DNA of 64,000 bases from Pseudomonas spelaei (GTDB lineage: Bacteria > Pseudomonadota > Gammaproteobacteria > Pseudomonadales > Pseudomonadaceae), in assembly GCF_009724245.1 (NCBI RefSeq), contig NZ_WNNK01000007.1:186001-250000 (forward strand), written 5' to 3'. Within the stretch, counting starts at the first letter, position 1; each line of letters begins with the position of its first letter. The notes below the pieces were generated by a model. It ran no database searches. It was not told the DNA's origin and saw only the letters and a program-made list of their open reading frames with translations. This document shows positions 17,107 through 25,335 of the stretch, piece after piece. A program made the position numbers and the translations under genes.

Positions 17107-17396
17107 GGATTCCTCGTTACTCTCCGGTGAAAAGAAAGTCGCCTAGGCGAACCTGGCGGTTGATGCTCATCGGCACACAAGGGCACCTCCAAAAACGCCG
17201 GCAATCGTCGACGGGTGACCCTGCTCACGGAAGTGATGACCGTTCGTCAGTGGTGACTGAGAGGTCATTCATTATCGCGGCGTGTAAACTGCGCGCCATC
17301 GTCTGATTGCGCGTCACCTTTTTGCCTTCGCCCTGTCTTTAGAGGTGGCCTTGAAACCTACAGTCTGCCTACGGGATGCGCAAAACCGACCGTATC

Positions 17397-17422
17397 TTGA
17401 CCGGAACGCCTATTCTGGTCAA
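17397..17422. promoter_or_regulatory. 26-bp imperfect palindrome between etfB and the ETF-QO gene
   Basis: TTGACCGGAA (17397-17406) and TTCTGGTCAA (17413-17422) form an inverted repeat with nine of ten positions pairing (one G/T). It could be an operator for a dimeric repressor acting on either divergent gene. The regulator is unknown. Confidence 0.4.
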
Positions 17423-17482
17423 TACGCCAAAATGGTCAGTTATAAGCCGCGCTGCTTTGATTTACCTAGCTTGCGGGCAATT

Positions 17483-17496
17483 CAAACAAACGTTTG
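17483..17496. promoter_or_regulatory. PsrA-like operator motif
   Basis: CAAAC-AAAC-GTTTG matches the described PsrA recognition pattern (G/C)AAAC N2-4 GTTT(G/C). PsrA is a TetR-family sensor of long-chain fatty acids controlling beta-oxidation genes. The site ends 2 bases before the -35 hexamer of the ETF-QO promoter, a position suited to repression. Binding is inferred. Confidence 0.6.
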
Positions 17497-17498
17497 TA

Positions 17499-17527
17499 TT
17501 GGACGCTGAGAGTGGTGTAGATATAAT
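17499..17527 (+). promoter_or_regulatory. Sigma70 promoter of the ETF-QO gene
   Basis: TTGGAC (17499-17504), a 17-base spacer and a perfect TATAAT (17522-17527) predict transcription from about 17534, leaving a leader of about 120 bases before the GTG start. Confidence 0.75.
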
Positions 17528-17657
17528 GCGCCACCTAGAGAGAAAGGTGGGTCATCCCTGCACTATTGCATGCGATTCATGCAGGCCATAGTGGATGAAA
17601 CACCGAACCTCCACCCATTAGAAAAAAAACTGTAGAGCCTTGAGTAGGAGATAGCCT

Positions 17658-19322
17658 GTGGAACGCGAATACATGGAATTCGACGTGGTCATCGTCGGCG
17701 CTGGCCCGGCGGGCCTGTCTGCCGCCTGCCGACTGAAGCAGAAGGCCGCCGAAGCCGGTAAGGAAATCAGCGTCTGCGTCGTCGAAAAAGGCTCCGAAGT
17801 CGGCGCTCACATCCTTTCCGGTGCCGTGTTTGAACCACGCGCCCTGAACGAATTGTTCCCGGACTGGAAAGAACTGGGCGCCCCGCTCAATACGCCAGTG
17901 GTACGCGATGACATCTATGTCCTGCGCAGCCCCGAGGCTTCCACCAAGGTTCCTGACTTCTTTGTGCCCAAGACCATGCACAACGAAGGCAACTACATCA
18001 TTTCCCTGGGCAACCTGTGCCGCTGGCTCGCCCAGCAGGCCGAGAACCTGGGCGTGGAAATCTACCCGGGCTTCGCCGCCCAGGAAGCGCTGTTCGACGA
18101 GAACGGCGTGGTACGCGGGATCATCACCGGTGACCTGGGTGTCGACCGCGAAGGTCATCCGAAAGAAGGCCTCTACACCCCTGGCATGGAGCTGCGTGGC
18201 AAGTACACGCTGTTCGCCGAAGGCTGCCGTGGGCATATTGGCAAGCAACTGATCCAGCGCTTCAACCTGGACAGCGACGCCGACGCCCAGCACTACGGCA
18301 TCGGCCTGAAAGAAATCTGGGAAATCGACCCGGCCAAGCATCAGCCAGGCCTGGTGGTGCACACCGCCGGTTGGCCGCTGGACATCATGAGCGCCGAGAA
18401 CACCGGTGGCTCGTTCCTCTATCACCTGGAAAACAACCAGGTGGTCGTAGGCCTCATCGTCGACCTGTCCTACAGCAACACCTTCCTGTCGCCCTTCGAC
18501 GAGTTCCAGCGCCTCAAGCATCACCCGGTGCTCAAACAGTATCTGGAAGGCGGCAAGCGCATCAGCTACGGCGCTCGTGCCATCTGCAAAGGCGGCCTGA
18601 ACTCGCTGCCGAAAATGGTCTTCAAGGGCGGCGCCCTGATCGGTTGCGACCTGGGCACCCTGAACTTCGCCAAGATCAAGGGCAGCCACACGGCCATGAA
18701 ATCCGGCATGCTCGCGGCCGAGGCTGTGGCTGATCGACTGTTCGCCGAGTCCGAAGGCGGCGACGAACTGACCGCTTACGTCGACAGCTTCAAGAAGAGC
18801 TGGCTCTACGACGAACTGTTCGCCAGCCGTAACTTCGGCCCGGCGATGCACAAGTTCGGCCCGATCATCGGTGCCGGCTTCAACTGGTTCGACCAGAACA
18901 TCCTCGGCGGCAAAATGCCGTTCACTCTGCACGACACCAAGCCGGACTACGCCTGCCTCAAGTTGGCCAAGGACAGCCAGAAGATCGACTACCCGAAACC
19001 CGACGGCAAGCTGAGTTTCGACAAACTCAGTTCGGTATTCATCTCCGGCACCAACCACGAAGAAGAACAGCCTTGCCACTTGAAGTTGAAAGACCCGAGC
19101 ATCCCGATCGGCACCAACCTGCCACTTTATGATGAACCGGCGCAGCGCTACTGCCCGGCTGGCGTATATGAAGTGATCACCAAAGAAGATGGCGAGAAGC
19201 GCTTCCAGATCAACGCCCAGAACTGCGTGCACTGCAAGACCTGTGACATCAAGGACCCTTCGCAGAACATCACCTGGGTCACACCGGAAGGTGCGGGCGG
19301 GCCGACTTACCCGAATATGTAA
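17658..19322 (+). CDS. Electron transfer flavoprotein-ubiquinone oxidoreductase
   Basis: The 554-residue membrane-associated enzyme passes electrons from ETF to ubiquinone. The start is a GTG with AGGAG eight bases upstream, giving MEREYMEFDVVIVGAG, with the FAD motif GAGPAGLSAACRL at about 14-27. The C-terminal 4Fe-4S domain has cysteines in RYCPAGVYE and in NCVHCKTCDI (about 523, 526, 529). All expected ligands are present and the length is typical. It lies opposite etfBA and completes the pathway by which the acyl-CoA dehydrogenation step feeds the respiratory chain. Control by a PsrA-like site is inferred. Confidence 0.97.
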   Translation: MEREYMEFDVVIVGAGPAGLSAACRLKQKAAEAGKEISVCVVEKGSEVGAHILSGAVFEPRALNELFPDWKELGAPLNTPVVRDDIYVLRSPEASTKVPDFFVPKTMHNEGNYIISLGNLCRWLAQQAENLGVEIYPGFAAQEALFDENGVVRGIITGDLGVDREGHPKEGLYTPGMELRGKYTLFAEGCRGHIGKQLIQRFNLDSDADAQHYGIGLKEIWEIDPAKHQPGLVVHTAGWPLDIMSAENTGGSFLYHLENNQVVVGLIVDLSYSNTFLSPFDEFQRLKHHPVLKQYLEGGKRISYGARAICKGGLNSLPKMVFKGGALIGCDLGTLNFAKIKGSHTAMKSGMLAAEAVADRLFAESEGGDELTAYVDSFKKSWLYDELFASRNFGPAMHKFGPIIGAGFNWFDQNILGGKMPFTLHDTKPDYACLKLAKDSQKIDYPKPDGKLSFDKLSSVFISGTNHEEEQPCHLKLKDPSIPIGTNLPLYDEPAQRYCPAGVYEVITKEDGEKRFQINAQNCVHCKTCDIKDPSQNITWVTPEGAGGPTYPNM

Positions 19323-19343
19323 GGTATTGGCTTGAAAAACGAG

Positions 19344-19557
19344 GCCCCCAAATGGGTAATGCCAGTCAGTTAAGCGAACGCGGTGCTCAAGGCAGAGAAG
19401 AACGAATGTGGGAGCTGGCTTGCCTGCGATTGGATCAACTCGATATACCTGAAGTATCGAGGTGTCTGCATCGCAGGCAAGCCAGCTCCCACACTGAATC
19501 TGCTTCGGTTGCTGGATCCCCACTCCTTAACTGATCGGCATTACCCCAAATGGGGGT
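19344..19557. repeat. About 214-bp element with 30-bp inverted ends around a REPIN
   Basis: The left end GCCCCCAAATGGGTAATGCC (from 19344) and the right end (19527-19557, reverse complement beginning GACCCCCATTTGGGGTAATG) match over about 30 bases with few differences. The interior is a REPIN (19407-19493). The right end is also the terminator of the ETF-QO gene. This may be a MITE-like element, or a terminator palindrome split by REPIN insertion. Confidence 0.6.
19407..19493. repeat. REPIN 1 (87 bp)
   Basis: Arms TGTGGGAGCTGGCTTGCCTG and its complement enclose a 39-40 base centre. This is the REP doublet common in P. fluorescens genomes, mobilised in trans by RAYT transposases. None is encoded in this window. 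Confidence 0.92.
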
Positions 19558-19565
19558 CTTTTTTG
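19541..19565 (+). terminator. Terminator of the ETF-QO gene
   Basis: CCCC-AAAT-GGGG followed by GTCTTTTTTG. It lies beyond REPIN 1, about 220 bases after the stop codon. Confidence 0.6.
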
Positions 19566-19597
19566 TAGCCAGAGAAACACCAATCAACTCGGTCAAA

Positions 19598-19685
19598 TGT
19601 GGGAGCTGGCTTGCCTGCGATAGCGGTGGATCAGCAATATATCTGTGGCTGAGACACCGCTATCGCAGGCAAGCCAGCTCCCACA
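19598..19685. repeat. REPIN 2 (88 bp)
   Basis: Same arms as REPIN 1 (TGTGGGAGCTGGCTTGCCTG), with a different centre containing TAGCGGTG/CACCGCTA that extends the stem. It lies between the ETF-QO gene and the convergent AraC-type gene. Confidence 0.92.
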
Positions 19686-19712
19686 TTTTTAACCGAGTTG
19701 TACCTGAAGGAG

Positions 19713-20603
19713 TTACGCCGCCCGTTCATCTCCCGGGCTACGCTCGAAGTAGCGCTTATATTCCCGGCTGAACTGCGACGTACTCTGATACCCCACACGG
19801 TGCGCCGCCTGCGCCACGCCCATGCCTTCGACCAGCAACAACTGCTGGGCCTTGAGCAAGCGCAAACGCTTGAGGTACTGCACCGGCGACAGCAGCGTGC
19901 AGCGCTTGAAATGCTCATGGAAGGTGGACGCGCTCATATTGGCGTATCCCGCCAGGGTCTCGATGTTGAGAGGTTCGGCGTAATGGGCATGCAGATGATT
20001 CAACGAGGTGGCGATCCGGGAAAACTGTCCCTGCTGCTCCACCAAGGCCCGCAATACATCTGCCTGAGGTCCGCGCAAGGCAGTGAACAGCAATTCCCTC
20101 ACCCGCGCCGGGCCCATGATCCGGCTCTCCAGTGGATCGTGCAGGCACTGCAACAACCGTTCGACACAACCGCGCATGGCGTCATCCAGCACGACCGAAC
20201 TCATGGACTCCAGGGTTTGCGCCGCCGGCGGCGGCCCAGGCCGGATGCCCATGGCCATGACCAACTCCCCCAACACCACCCGATCAATCCCCACGGTGAC
20301 GCCCAACAGCGGCGCATTGGGCATGGCAAAGGTCTCGCACTCGAAGGGCACCGGCATCGCCTGAATCAGGTAGTGCCCGGCACCATACTCCAGGGTGCGC
20401 GGCCCGAGGTACGCGACCTTGCTGCCCTGGGCGACGATCATCAGGCTCGGCTCGTAGATCTGCGGCCCCCGTGCCACGTCACAACTGGCGCGCAATACCT
20501 GCACGCCGGGCAGGTTCGTGGGTGAGAAACCGTCGCAGGGTGTCAGCGGTTCGATCAAGGTGACCAACGCCGCATTGGCGTCGAGATGACGGGTCAACAA
20601 CAT
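19713..20603 (-). CDS. AraC family transcriptional regulator
   Basis: The 296-residue protein starts MLLTRHLDANAALV at 20603; longer starts to 20666 are possible, but none has a clear ribosome binding site. Residues about 20-170 match the AraC_N cupin-like effector domain. The C-terminal 100 residues hold two helix-turn-helix motifs (ETLAGYANMSASTFHEHFK; VAQAAHRVGYQSTSQFSREYKRYF). It faces a zinc alcohol dehydrogenase gene, with 179 bases between the start codons. That layout and domain type resemble yqhC-yqhD, where the regulator activates an aldehyde reductase. The effector is unknown; an aldehyde is a reasonable guess. Confidence 0.9.
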   Translation of the reverse strand: MLLTRHLDANAALVTLIEPLTPCDGFSPTNLPGVQVLRASCDVARGPQIYEPSLMIVAQGSKVAYLGPRTLEYGAGHYLIQAMPVPFECETFAMPNAPLLGVTVGIDRVVLGELVMAMGIRPGPPPAAQTLESMSSVVLDDAMRGCVERLLQCLHDPLESRIMGPARVRELLFTALRGPQADVLRALVEQQGQFSRIATSLNHLHAHYAEPLNIETLAGYANMSASTFHEHFKRCTLLSPVQYLKRLRLLKAQQLLLVEGMGVAQAAHRVGYQSTSQFSREYKRYFERSPGDERAA

Positions 20604-20782
20604 GACAAAAATTTCGCAGAAAGGGGATGACAGCATCATCGCAGGTTCGGCGCCAGATGCAGCCAATCAAGGGGCATTCCCGGACGAATAGGCATAAGAC
20701 TCGGAGCAATCGCCATGGCCGTCGCAGGGGCCGGCGCCCAGAATGCCCCACCTCACCTGTCACTGCTTTTGCGAGGTTCTCC

Positions 20783-21835
20783 ATGTACACCGCCATCGGT
20801 TACGCCGCCCAGTCAGCCACCACTCCTCTCGCCCCCATGTCCTTCGAACGCCGCAGCCCGCGCGCCGATGACGTGGCGATCGAAATCCTCTACTGCGGCG
20901 TGTGCCACTCCGACATCCACCAGGCGCGCAACGAATGGGGCATCGCCGTGTACCCGCTGATGCCGGGCCACGAGATCGTCGGCAAGGTCACAGCCGTCGG
21001 CGCCAGCGTCACCGCGCATAAAGTCGGCGACCTGGTCGGTGTTGGCTGCATGGTCGACTCGTGCCGCCATTGCGACGCCTGCCACGCAGACCTGGAGCAA
21101 TACTGCCTCGAAGGCCCGACCATGACCTACGCCACCCCCGACCGGGTGGACGGCAGCAACACCATGGGCGGCTACTCCGACAGTATCGTGGTCAGCGAAC
21201 ACTTTGTGGTGAAGATCCCGGCCACGCTCGACCTGGCCAGCGCCGCGCCGATTCTCTGCGCCGGCGTCACCATGTACTCGCCGATCAAGCACTACGGGAT
21301 CAAGGCCGGTGACAAGGTGGGCGTGCTGGGCATGGGTGGTCTGGGCCACATGGGCATCAAGCTGGCCAAGGCCATCGGCGCCGAAGTCACGCTGTTTACC
21401 CGCTCCGCCAGCAAGGCTGAAGAAGGCCGTCGCCAGGGCGCCGATCACGTGATCGTGTCCACCGACGAGGCGCAGATGCAAGCTGCGGCTGGGCATTTCG
21501 ACTTCCTGCTGGACACTATTCCGGTGCAGCACGACCTGAACCCCTACCTCGACGTGCTGCGTTTTGACGGCGTGCATATTCTGGTTGGATTGGTTGAACC
21601 CGTGGACCCGCCCGTCAACGCCGCCAAACTTATCCTGGGCCGTAAAGTGCTGGCTGGCTCGATGATCGGTGGCATTGCCGAAACCCAGGAAGTCCTGGAT
21701 TTCTGCGCCGAACACGGCATCAGTTGCGACATCGAAATGCTCGACATTCGCCACATCAACGAAGCCTACACCCGCATGATCGCGGGCGATGTGAAGTACC
21801 GCTTCGTGATCGACATGGCGACCTTGAAGGCCTGA
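20783..21835 (+). CDS. Zinc-dependent NAD(P)-linked alcohol dehydrogenase (YahK/cinnamyl type)
   Basis: The 350-residue protein starts at the ATG at 20783 with GAGG seven bases upstream. It shows the catalytic zinc ligands CGVCHSDIH and GHEIVG, the structural zinc cysteines in CRHCDACHADLEQYC and the Rossmann motif GVLGMGGLGHMG (about residues 178-189). The family reduces aldehydes with NADPH, or oxidises primary alcohols. The stop codon abuts the end of the convergent IclR gene. Divergent pairing with the AraC-type regulator suggests aldehyde-induced expression. Confidence 0.94.
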   Translation: MYTAIGYAAQSATTPLAPMSFERRSPRADDVAIEILYCGVCHSDIHQARNEWGIAVYPLMPGHEIVGKVTAVGASVTAHKVGDLVGVGCMVDSCRHCDACHADLEQYCLEGPTMTYATPDRVDGSNTMGGYSDSIVVSEHFVVKIPATLDLASAAPILCAGVTMYSPIKHYGIKAGDKVGVLGMGGLGHMGIKLAKAIGAEVTLFTRSASKAEEGRRQGADHVIVSTDEAQMQAAAGHFDFLLDTIPVQHDLNPYLDVLRFDGVHILVGLVEPVDPPVNAAKLILGRKVLAGSMIGGIAETQEVLDFCAEHGISCDIEMLDIRHINEAYTRMIAGDVKYRFVIDMATLKA

Positions 21836-22639
21836 TCAGGCCTTCGCGCCCAACTCCGCTGACAGCCTGGCTGCGACCTGTTTGACCACAGGTATCAGCT
21901 CGGCCATTTTTTCCAGCGGCATGTAGGGCACGGTACTGGCGATGCTGATGCCGGCGACAATCCGCCGGCTGGCATCGCGCACCGGTGCCGCCACGCAACG
22001 GATCGACGGTTCGTTGTCTTCCAGATCGAACGCATAACCGCCCGCCACATACTCTTGCATGCGCTGCTCGAACTGCGCCCAGGACTGTTCCGGGTGCTGC
22101 GGCCACTGCAGGCTTTTCCCGCCTGCCGGCAAGCTGACCTGATACAGGCGCTGCCACTCTTCCACCGTGTCATCCAGCAGCAAGGCCTTGCCGATCCCGG
22201 TACGCGCCAGCGGCATCCGATGGCCGACCCGCGAACGCATTTCCGGGCCGTTGCGGCCAGGATTCTTGTGCAGGTAGAGCACGTCGTCGAACTCACGAAT
22301 GGCCAGGTGGATGGTGTCGCCGGTCAGCGCCGATAACTCGTCCAGATACGGAACGGCCAACGTCACCAGGGGCAGCTCTTCACGAGCCTGAAAGCCCAAC
22401 TCGATCAGCTTCGGGCCCAGCAGGTAGCCGACTTGTGGCACCACGCGCAGGTAGCGTTCTTCCACCAGGCAACTGGCCAGGCGGTGAGTGGTGCTGCGCG
22501 TGGTGCCGATGCGCTTGGCAATCTCCTTGAGATCGCGCGCGCCGGCGGCCACCGCTTGCACCACGCCCAGGCCACGCAGCAGGGTCTGGGTGCCGGTGGG
22601 GGCGGCGTCTTTGACGGGTGTGTGGGCGTTTTCCTGCAT
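21836..22639 (-). CDS. IclR family transcriptional regulator
   Basis: Starting at the ATG at 22639 gives 267 residues; an upstream start at 22675 has poorer spacing. An N-terminal winged helix (LKEIAKRIGTTRSTTHRLASCLVEERYL) is joined to the IclR effector domain. It lies downstream of the L-arabinose transport operon, separated from it by repeat copy C, and is read in the same direction. It is therefore the likely regulator of the operon, binding an arabinose-pathway metabolite. This role is inferred from position. Confidence 0.9.
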   Translation of the reverse strand: MQENAHTPVKDAAPTGTQTLLRGLGVVQAVAAGARDLKEIAKRIGTTRSTTHRLASCLVEERYLRVVPQVGYLLGPKLIELGFQAREELPLVTLAVPYLDELSALTGDTIHLAIREFDDVLYLHKNPGRNGPEMRSRVGHRMPLARTGIGKALLLDDTVEEWQRLYQVSLPAGGKSLQWPQHPEQSWAQFEQRMQEYVAGGYAFDLEDNEPSIRCVAAPVRDASRRIVAGISIASTVPYMPLEKMAELIPVVKQVAARLSAELGAKA

Positions 22640-22714
22640 ATCGGGCCTATGTGGTGGAACGAAAACGAGCGGCATTATGGCAAATGCTGACCATCAAAAC
22701 AGAGAAGATCAAAA

Positions 22715-22817
22715 TGTAGCCGCTGCCGAGGTACGAGGCTGCGATGCGCGTCCGCAGGACCGCCCAGGAGGGCCGCTGCGCAGCCCATCGCAGCCTCGTA
22801 CCTCGGCAGCGGCTACA
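22715..22817. repeat. 103-bp intergenic palindrome, GTAGCCGCTGCCGAGG family, copy C
   Basis: Arms TGTAGCCGCTGCCGAGGTAC and complement, centre with GTCCGCAGGACCGCCC. It sits between araH and the IclR gene, where it could limit read-through or shield mRNA ends. Confidence 0.92.
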
Positions 22818-22844
22818 GCGGCAGCGCCCACATTGGATCGATTG

Positions 22845-23810
22845 TTATCGCTGCTTCATGCGGTCGATAATCACCGCCAGCAACAGGATCGAGCCGCGAA
22901 TCACATATTGGTAGAAGGTGTCGATGTTCTTCAGGTTCATCGCGTTTTCGATGATCGCCAGGATCAGCACCCCGGCAATCACATGCCGAATCATGCCAAT
23001 ACCACCGCTCAGCGACACCCCGCCCAATACGCACGCAGAGATCACCGTCAGCTCAAAGCCCTGGCCGATCATCGGCTGGCCCGAGGTCATCCGCGACGCC
23101 AGGATCACCCCCGCCAACGCCCCGATCACACCGTGTACGGCAAAGATGATGATCTTGGTCCGATCAACATTCACCCCGGCCAACAGCGCCGCCTCCTGAT
23201 TACCGCCGATGGCCATGGTGTTGCGCCCATAGGTGGTGTAGTTCAGCAGCCAACCGAAGAATACAAAGCACAGCACGGTGATGACAATCGGCACCGGCAC
23301 ACCAAACAGTTGGCCGTTACCGAACACGAAGAAACCTTCGTCCATCACGCCAACGGCCTTGCCGTTGGAAAAAATATAAGCCAGCCCCCGGACGATTTGC
23401 ATCGTCGCCAAGGTCGCAATCAGCGCATTGATTCGCAGCTTGGCAATAACGATGCCGTTGATCAGCCCTACCACCAGTCCCATCGCCAACGCGGCCGACA
23501 CGCCAAGCACAACACTGTCAGTGTCACGAATCACGATCCCCGCCACTACGCCTGAGCAGGCGATCACCGAGCCCACCGACAAGTCGAAGTGCCCCGACGC
23601 CAGGCAAAACAACATGGTGCAGGCGGCAATCCCAACGGTAGAAATTGCCAGGCCCAGGCCGCGCATATTCAGCGGCGAGAGGAAGTTGTCGATGAACACG
23701 GCGCTGAGCACAAAGATGCTCAAGGCCGCCAGCAGCATGACCCAATCATCGAGAAACTTGCGCTGGTTGAACCCCGGCCAAAAGCTTCTCGCGGTTTTTA
23801 CCTGTGACAT
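22845..23810 (-). CDS. araH: L-arabinose ABC transporter permease
   Basis: The 321-residue protein begins MSQVKTARSFWPGFNQRKFLDDW. The ATG at 23810 has GAGG upstream; a GTG six bases earlier is less likely. It has about nine to ten hydrophobic segments and the EAA-like loop of monosaccharide permeases (BPD_transp_2). The conserved stretches GQGFELTVISACVLGGVSLSGGIG and SGHFDLSVGSVIACSGV identify the ribose/arabinose/galactose type. It follows araG by 16 bases. Specificity for L-arabinose is taken from the binding protein. Confidence 0.93.
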   Translation of the reverse strand: MSQVKTARSFWPGFNQRKFLDDWVMLLAALSIFVLSAVFIDNFLSPLNMRGLGLAISTVGIAACTMLFCLASGHFDLSVGSVIACSGVVAGIVIRDTDSVVLGVSAALAMGLVVGLINGIVIAKLRINALIATLATMQIVRGLAYIFSNGKAVGVMDEGFFVFGNGQLFGVPVPIVITVLCFVFFGWLLNYTTYGRNTMAIGGNQEAALLAGVNVDRTKIIIFAVHGVIGALAGVILASRMTSGQPMIGQGFELTVISACVLGGVSLSGGIGMIRHVIAGVLILAIIENAMNLKNIDTFYQYVIRGSILLLAVIIDRMKQR

Positions 23811-23826
23811 ACCCACCTCGTATTCT

Positions 23827-25335
23827 TCAGTCCCGCGTACGCGGAAGCGCTAATTGCAGCAGCCGTGCTTCGTCCGCTTGGTCGCGGGTCAGTTCGCCAG
23901 TCAAAGCACCTTCGCTCATCACCAGGATGCGGTCAGAGATGCCCATCACTTCCATCAAGTCGCTGGACACCACGATCACCGCAATGCCGCTGGCCGCCAG
24001 GTTGTGGATGATCTGGTAGATCTCGGATTTGGCGCCGATGTCGATACCGCGAGTCGGCTCATCCAGCAGCAGGACCTTCATTGGCATCGACAACCAGCGG
24101 CCCAAAATAGCCTTCTGCTGGTTGCCGCCGGAGAGGTACAGAATCGGTTGATCCGCTGACGGCGTGCGCACATTCATTGCGCTGATCTGTCGCTGTGCGT
24201 TGTCCCGCTCCCAGCCGCCCTGGATCAGCCAGCCAAAGCGTGCATGGTCGCGGCGGGCGCTGATATTGATGTTCTCCGCGACACTGGCACGAGGCACGAT
24301 GCCTTCCTTCTTGCGGTCCTCCGGACACAGCAACACACCGGCGGCAATCGCATCCCGTGGCGACTTGAACGTCTGCGCCTGACCATGCAGCACCAGTGCG
24401 CCCTGCTCGCTGCGAGACAGCCCGGCCAACAGTCGCAACAGCTCCGTGCGCCCTGCCCCGACCAGGCCGAACAGTCCAAGAATCTCGCCCTTATCGACCT
24501 TCAGGCTTACGGGCTCCTGCAACCCCGGCCCAAGCAAGCCCTCGACCCGCAGCGCCTCGCCAAAATGTTCGCGAGCCCGGTAGTTGTAGATGTCCTGGAT
24601 ATCGCGCCCGACCATGCAATTAACCAGTTGATCGACGTTCAACTGCTGCATGTCCTCGAACGTGCGCACAAAACGCCCGTCCTTGAACACCGTCACCGCA
24701 TCGCAAATCCGGAAGACTTCTTCCATACGGTGGGACACATAAAGGATCACCCGGCCTTCATCCCGCAGCCGGGCGATGATCACCATCAACCGCTCGATCT
24801 CCCGGGCCGAGAGGCTGCTGGTGGGCTCATCGAAGGCAATTACATGAGCATTGCGCGACATGGCCTTGGCGATTTCCACCAGTTGCCGTTGACCGAGGGA
24901 CAGGCTGCCGAGGCGCACGTTCGGGTCAAGTTCGTCTGCCAGGCCTTTGAGTAACTCTCGGGCCTTGCGCACCATCGCCCCGCGATTGACCACGCCCCAG
25001 CGCGACGGCATATGCCCCAGCAACAGGTTTTCGGCGACGGTCATCTCCGGCACCAGTTGCAGTTCCTGGTGGATCACGGCGATGCCGTTGGCGATGCTGT
25101 CCGCCGCCGATCTGAAACTGACGCTGCGCTCGCCCAACTGCAAACTGCCGCTGTTGGGCGGATAGAAACCGCCGAGGATTTTCAGCAAGGTCGACTTGCC
25201 CGCGCCGTTCTCGCCCATCAGCGCGTGCACCGAATGGGGCCGCGCTTCAAAGCTGATCTGCGCCAGGGCCTTCACCCCGGGAAACTCCTTGCCGATGCCG
25301 TTGAAGCGCAGGGTATCGAAGGCGGCGCTGTTCAT
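23827..25335 (-). CDS. araG: L-arabinose ABC transporter ATP-binding protein (two ATPase domains)
   Basis: The 502-residue protein holds two ABC domains. The first has Walker A GENGAGKST, signature SLGQRQ and Walker B VIAFDEPTS. The second has a degenerate A loop (GLVGAGRTE), signature LSGGNQQ and Walker B VLLLDEPTRG. This two-domain form is typical for monosaccharide importers (AraG/RbsA/MglA). The ATG at 25335 overlaps the araF stop in ATGA; a GTG at 25341 is the alternative. It energises uptake of the sugar delivered by AraF through AraH. Confidence 0.95.
   Translation of the reverse strand: MNSAAFDTLRFNGIGKEFPGVKALAQISFEARPHSVHALMGENGAGKSTLLKILGGFYPPNSGSLQLGERSVSFRSAADSIANGIAVIHQELQLVPEMTVAENLLLGHMPSRWGVVNRGAMVRKARELLKGLADELDPNVRLGSLSLGQRQLVEIAKAMSRNAHVIAFDEPTSSLSAREIERLMVIIARLRDEGRVILYVSHRMEEVFRICDAVTVFKDGRFVRTFEDMQQLNVDQLVNCMVGRDIQDIYNYRAREHFGEALRVEGLLGPGLQEPVSLKVDKGEILGLFGLVGAGRTELLRLLAGLSRSEQGALVLHGQAQTFKSPRDAIAAGVLLCPEDRKKEGIVPRASVAENINISARRDHARFGWLIQGGWERDNAQRQISAMNVRTPSADQPILYLSGGNQQKAILGRWLSMPMKVLLLDEPTRGIDIGAKSEIYQIIHNLAASGIAVIVVSSDLMEVMGISDRILVMSEGALTGELTRDQADEARLLQLALPRTRD

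Noticed and set aside
17577-19523. 648-codon open frame antisense to the ETF-QO gene
   Set aside because: High-GC codon bias leaves the opposite strand open. The translation is low-complexity with many Val/Gly/Ala/Asp/His and no recognisable domain; it is a shadow of the real gene.
19407-19685. CRISPR array (two similar palindromic units close together)
   Set aside because: Units are 87-88 bp inverted REPINs separated by about 100 bases and also found singly elsewhere; there are no direct repeats with even spacers and no cas genes.
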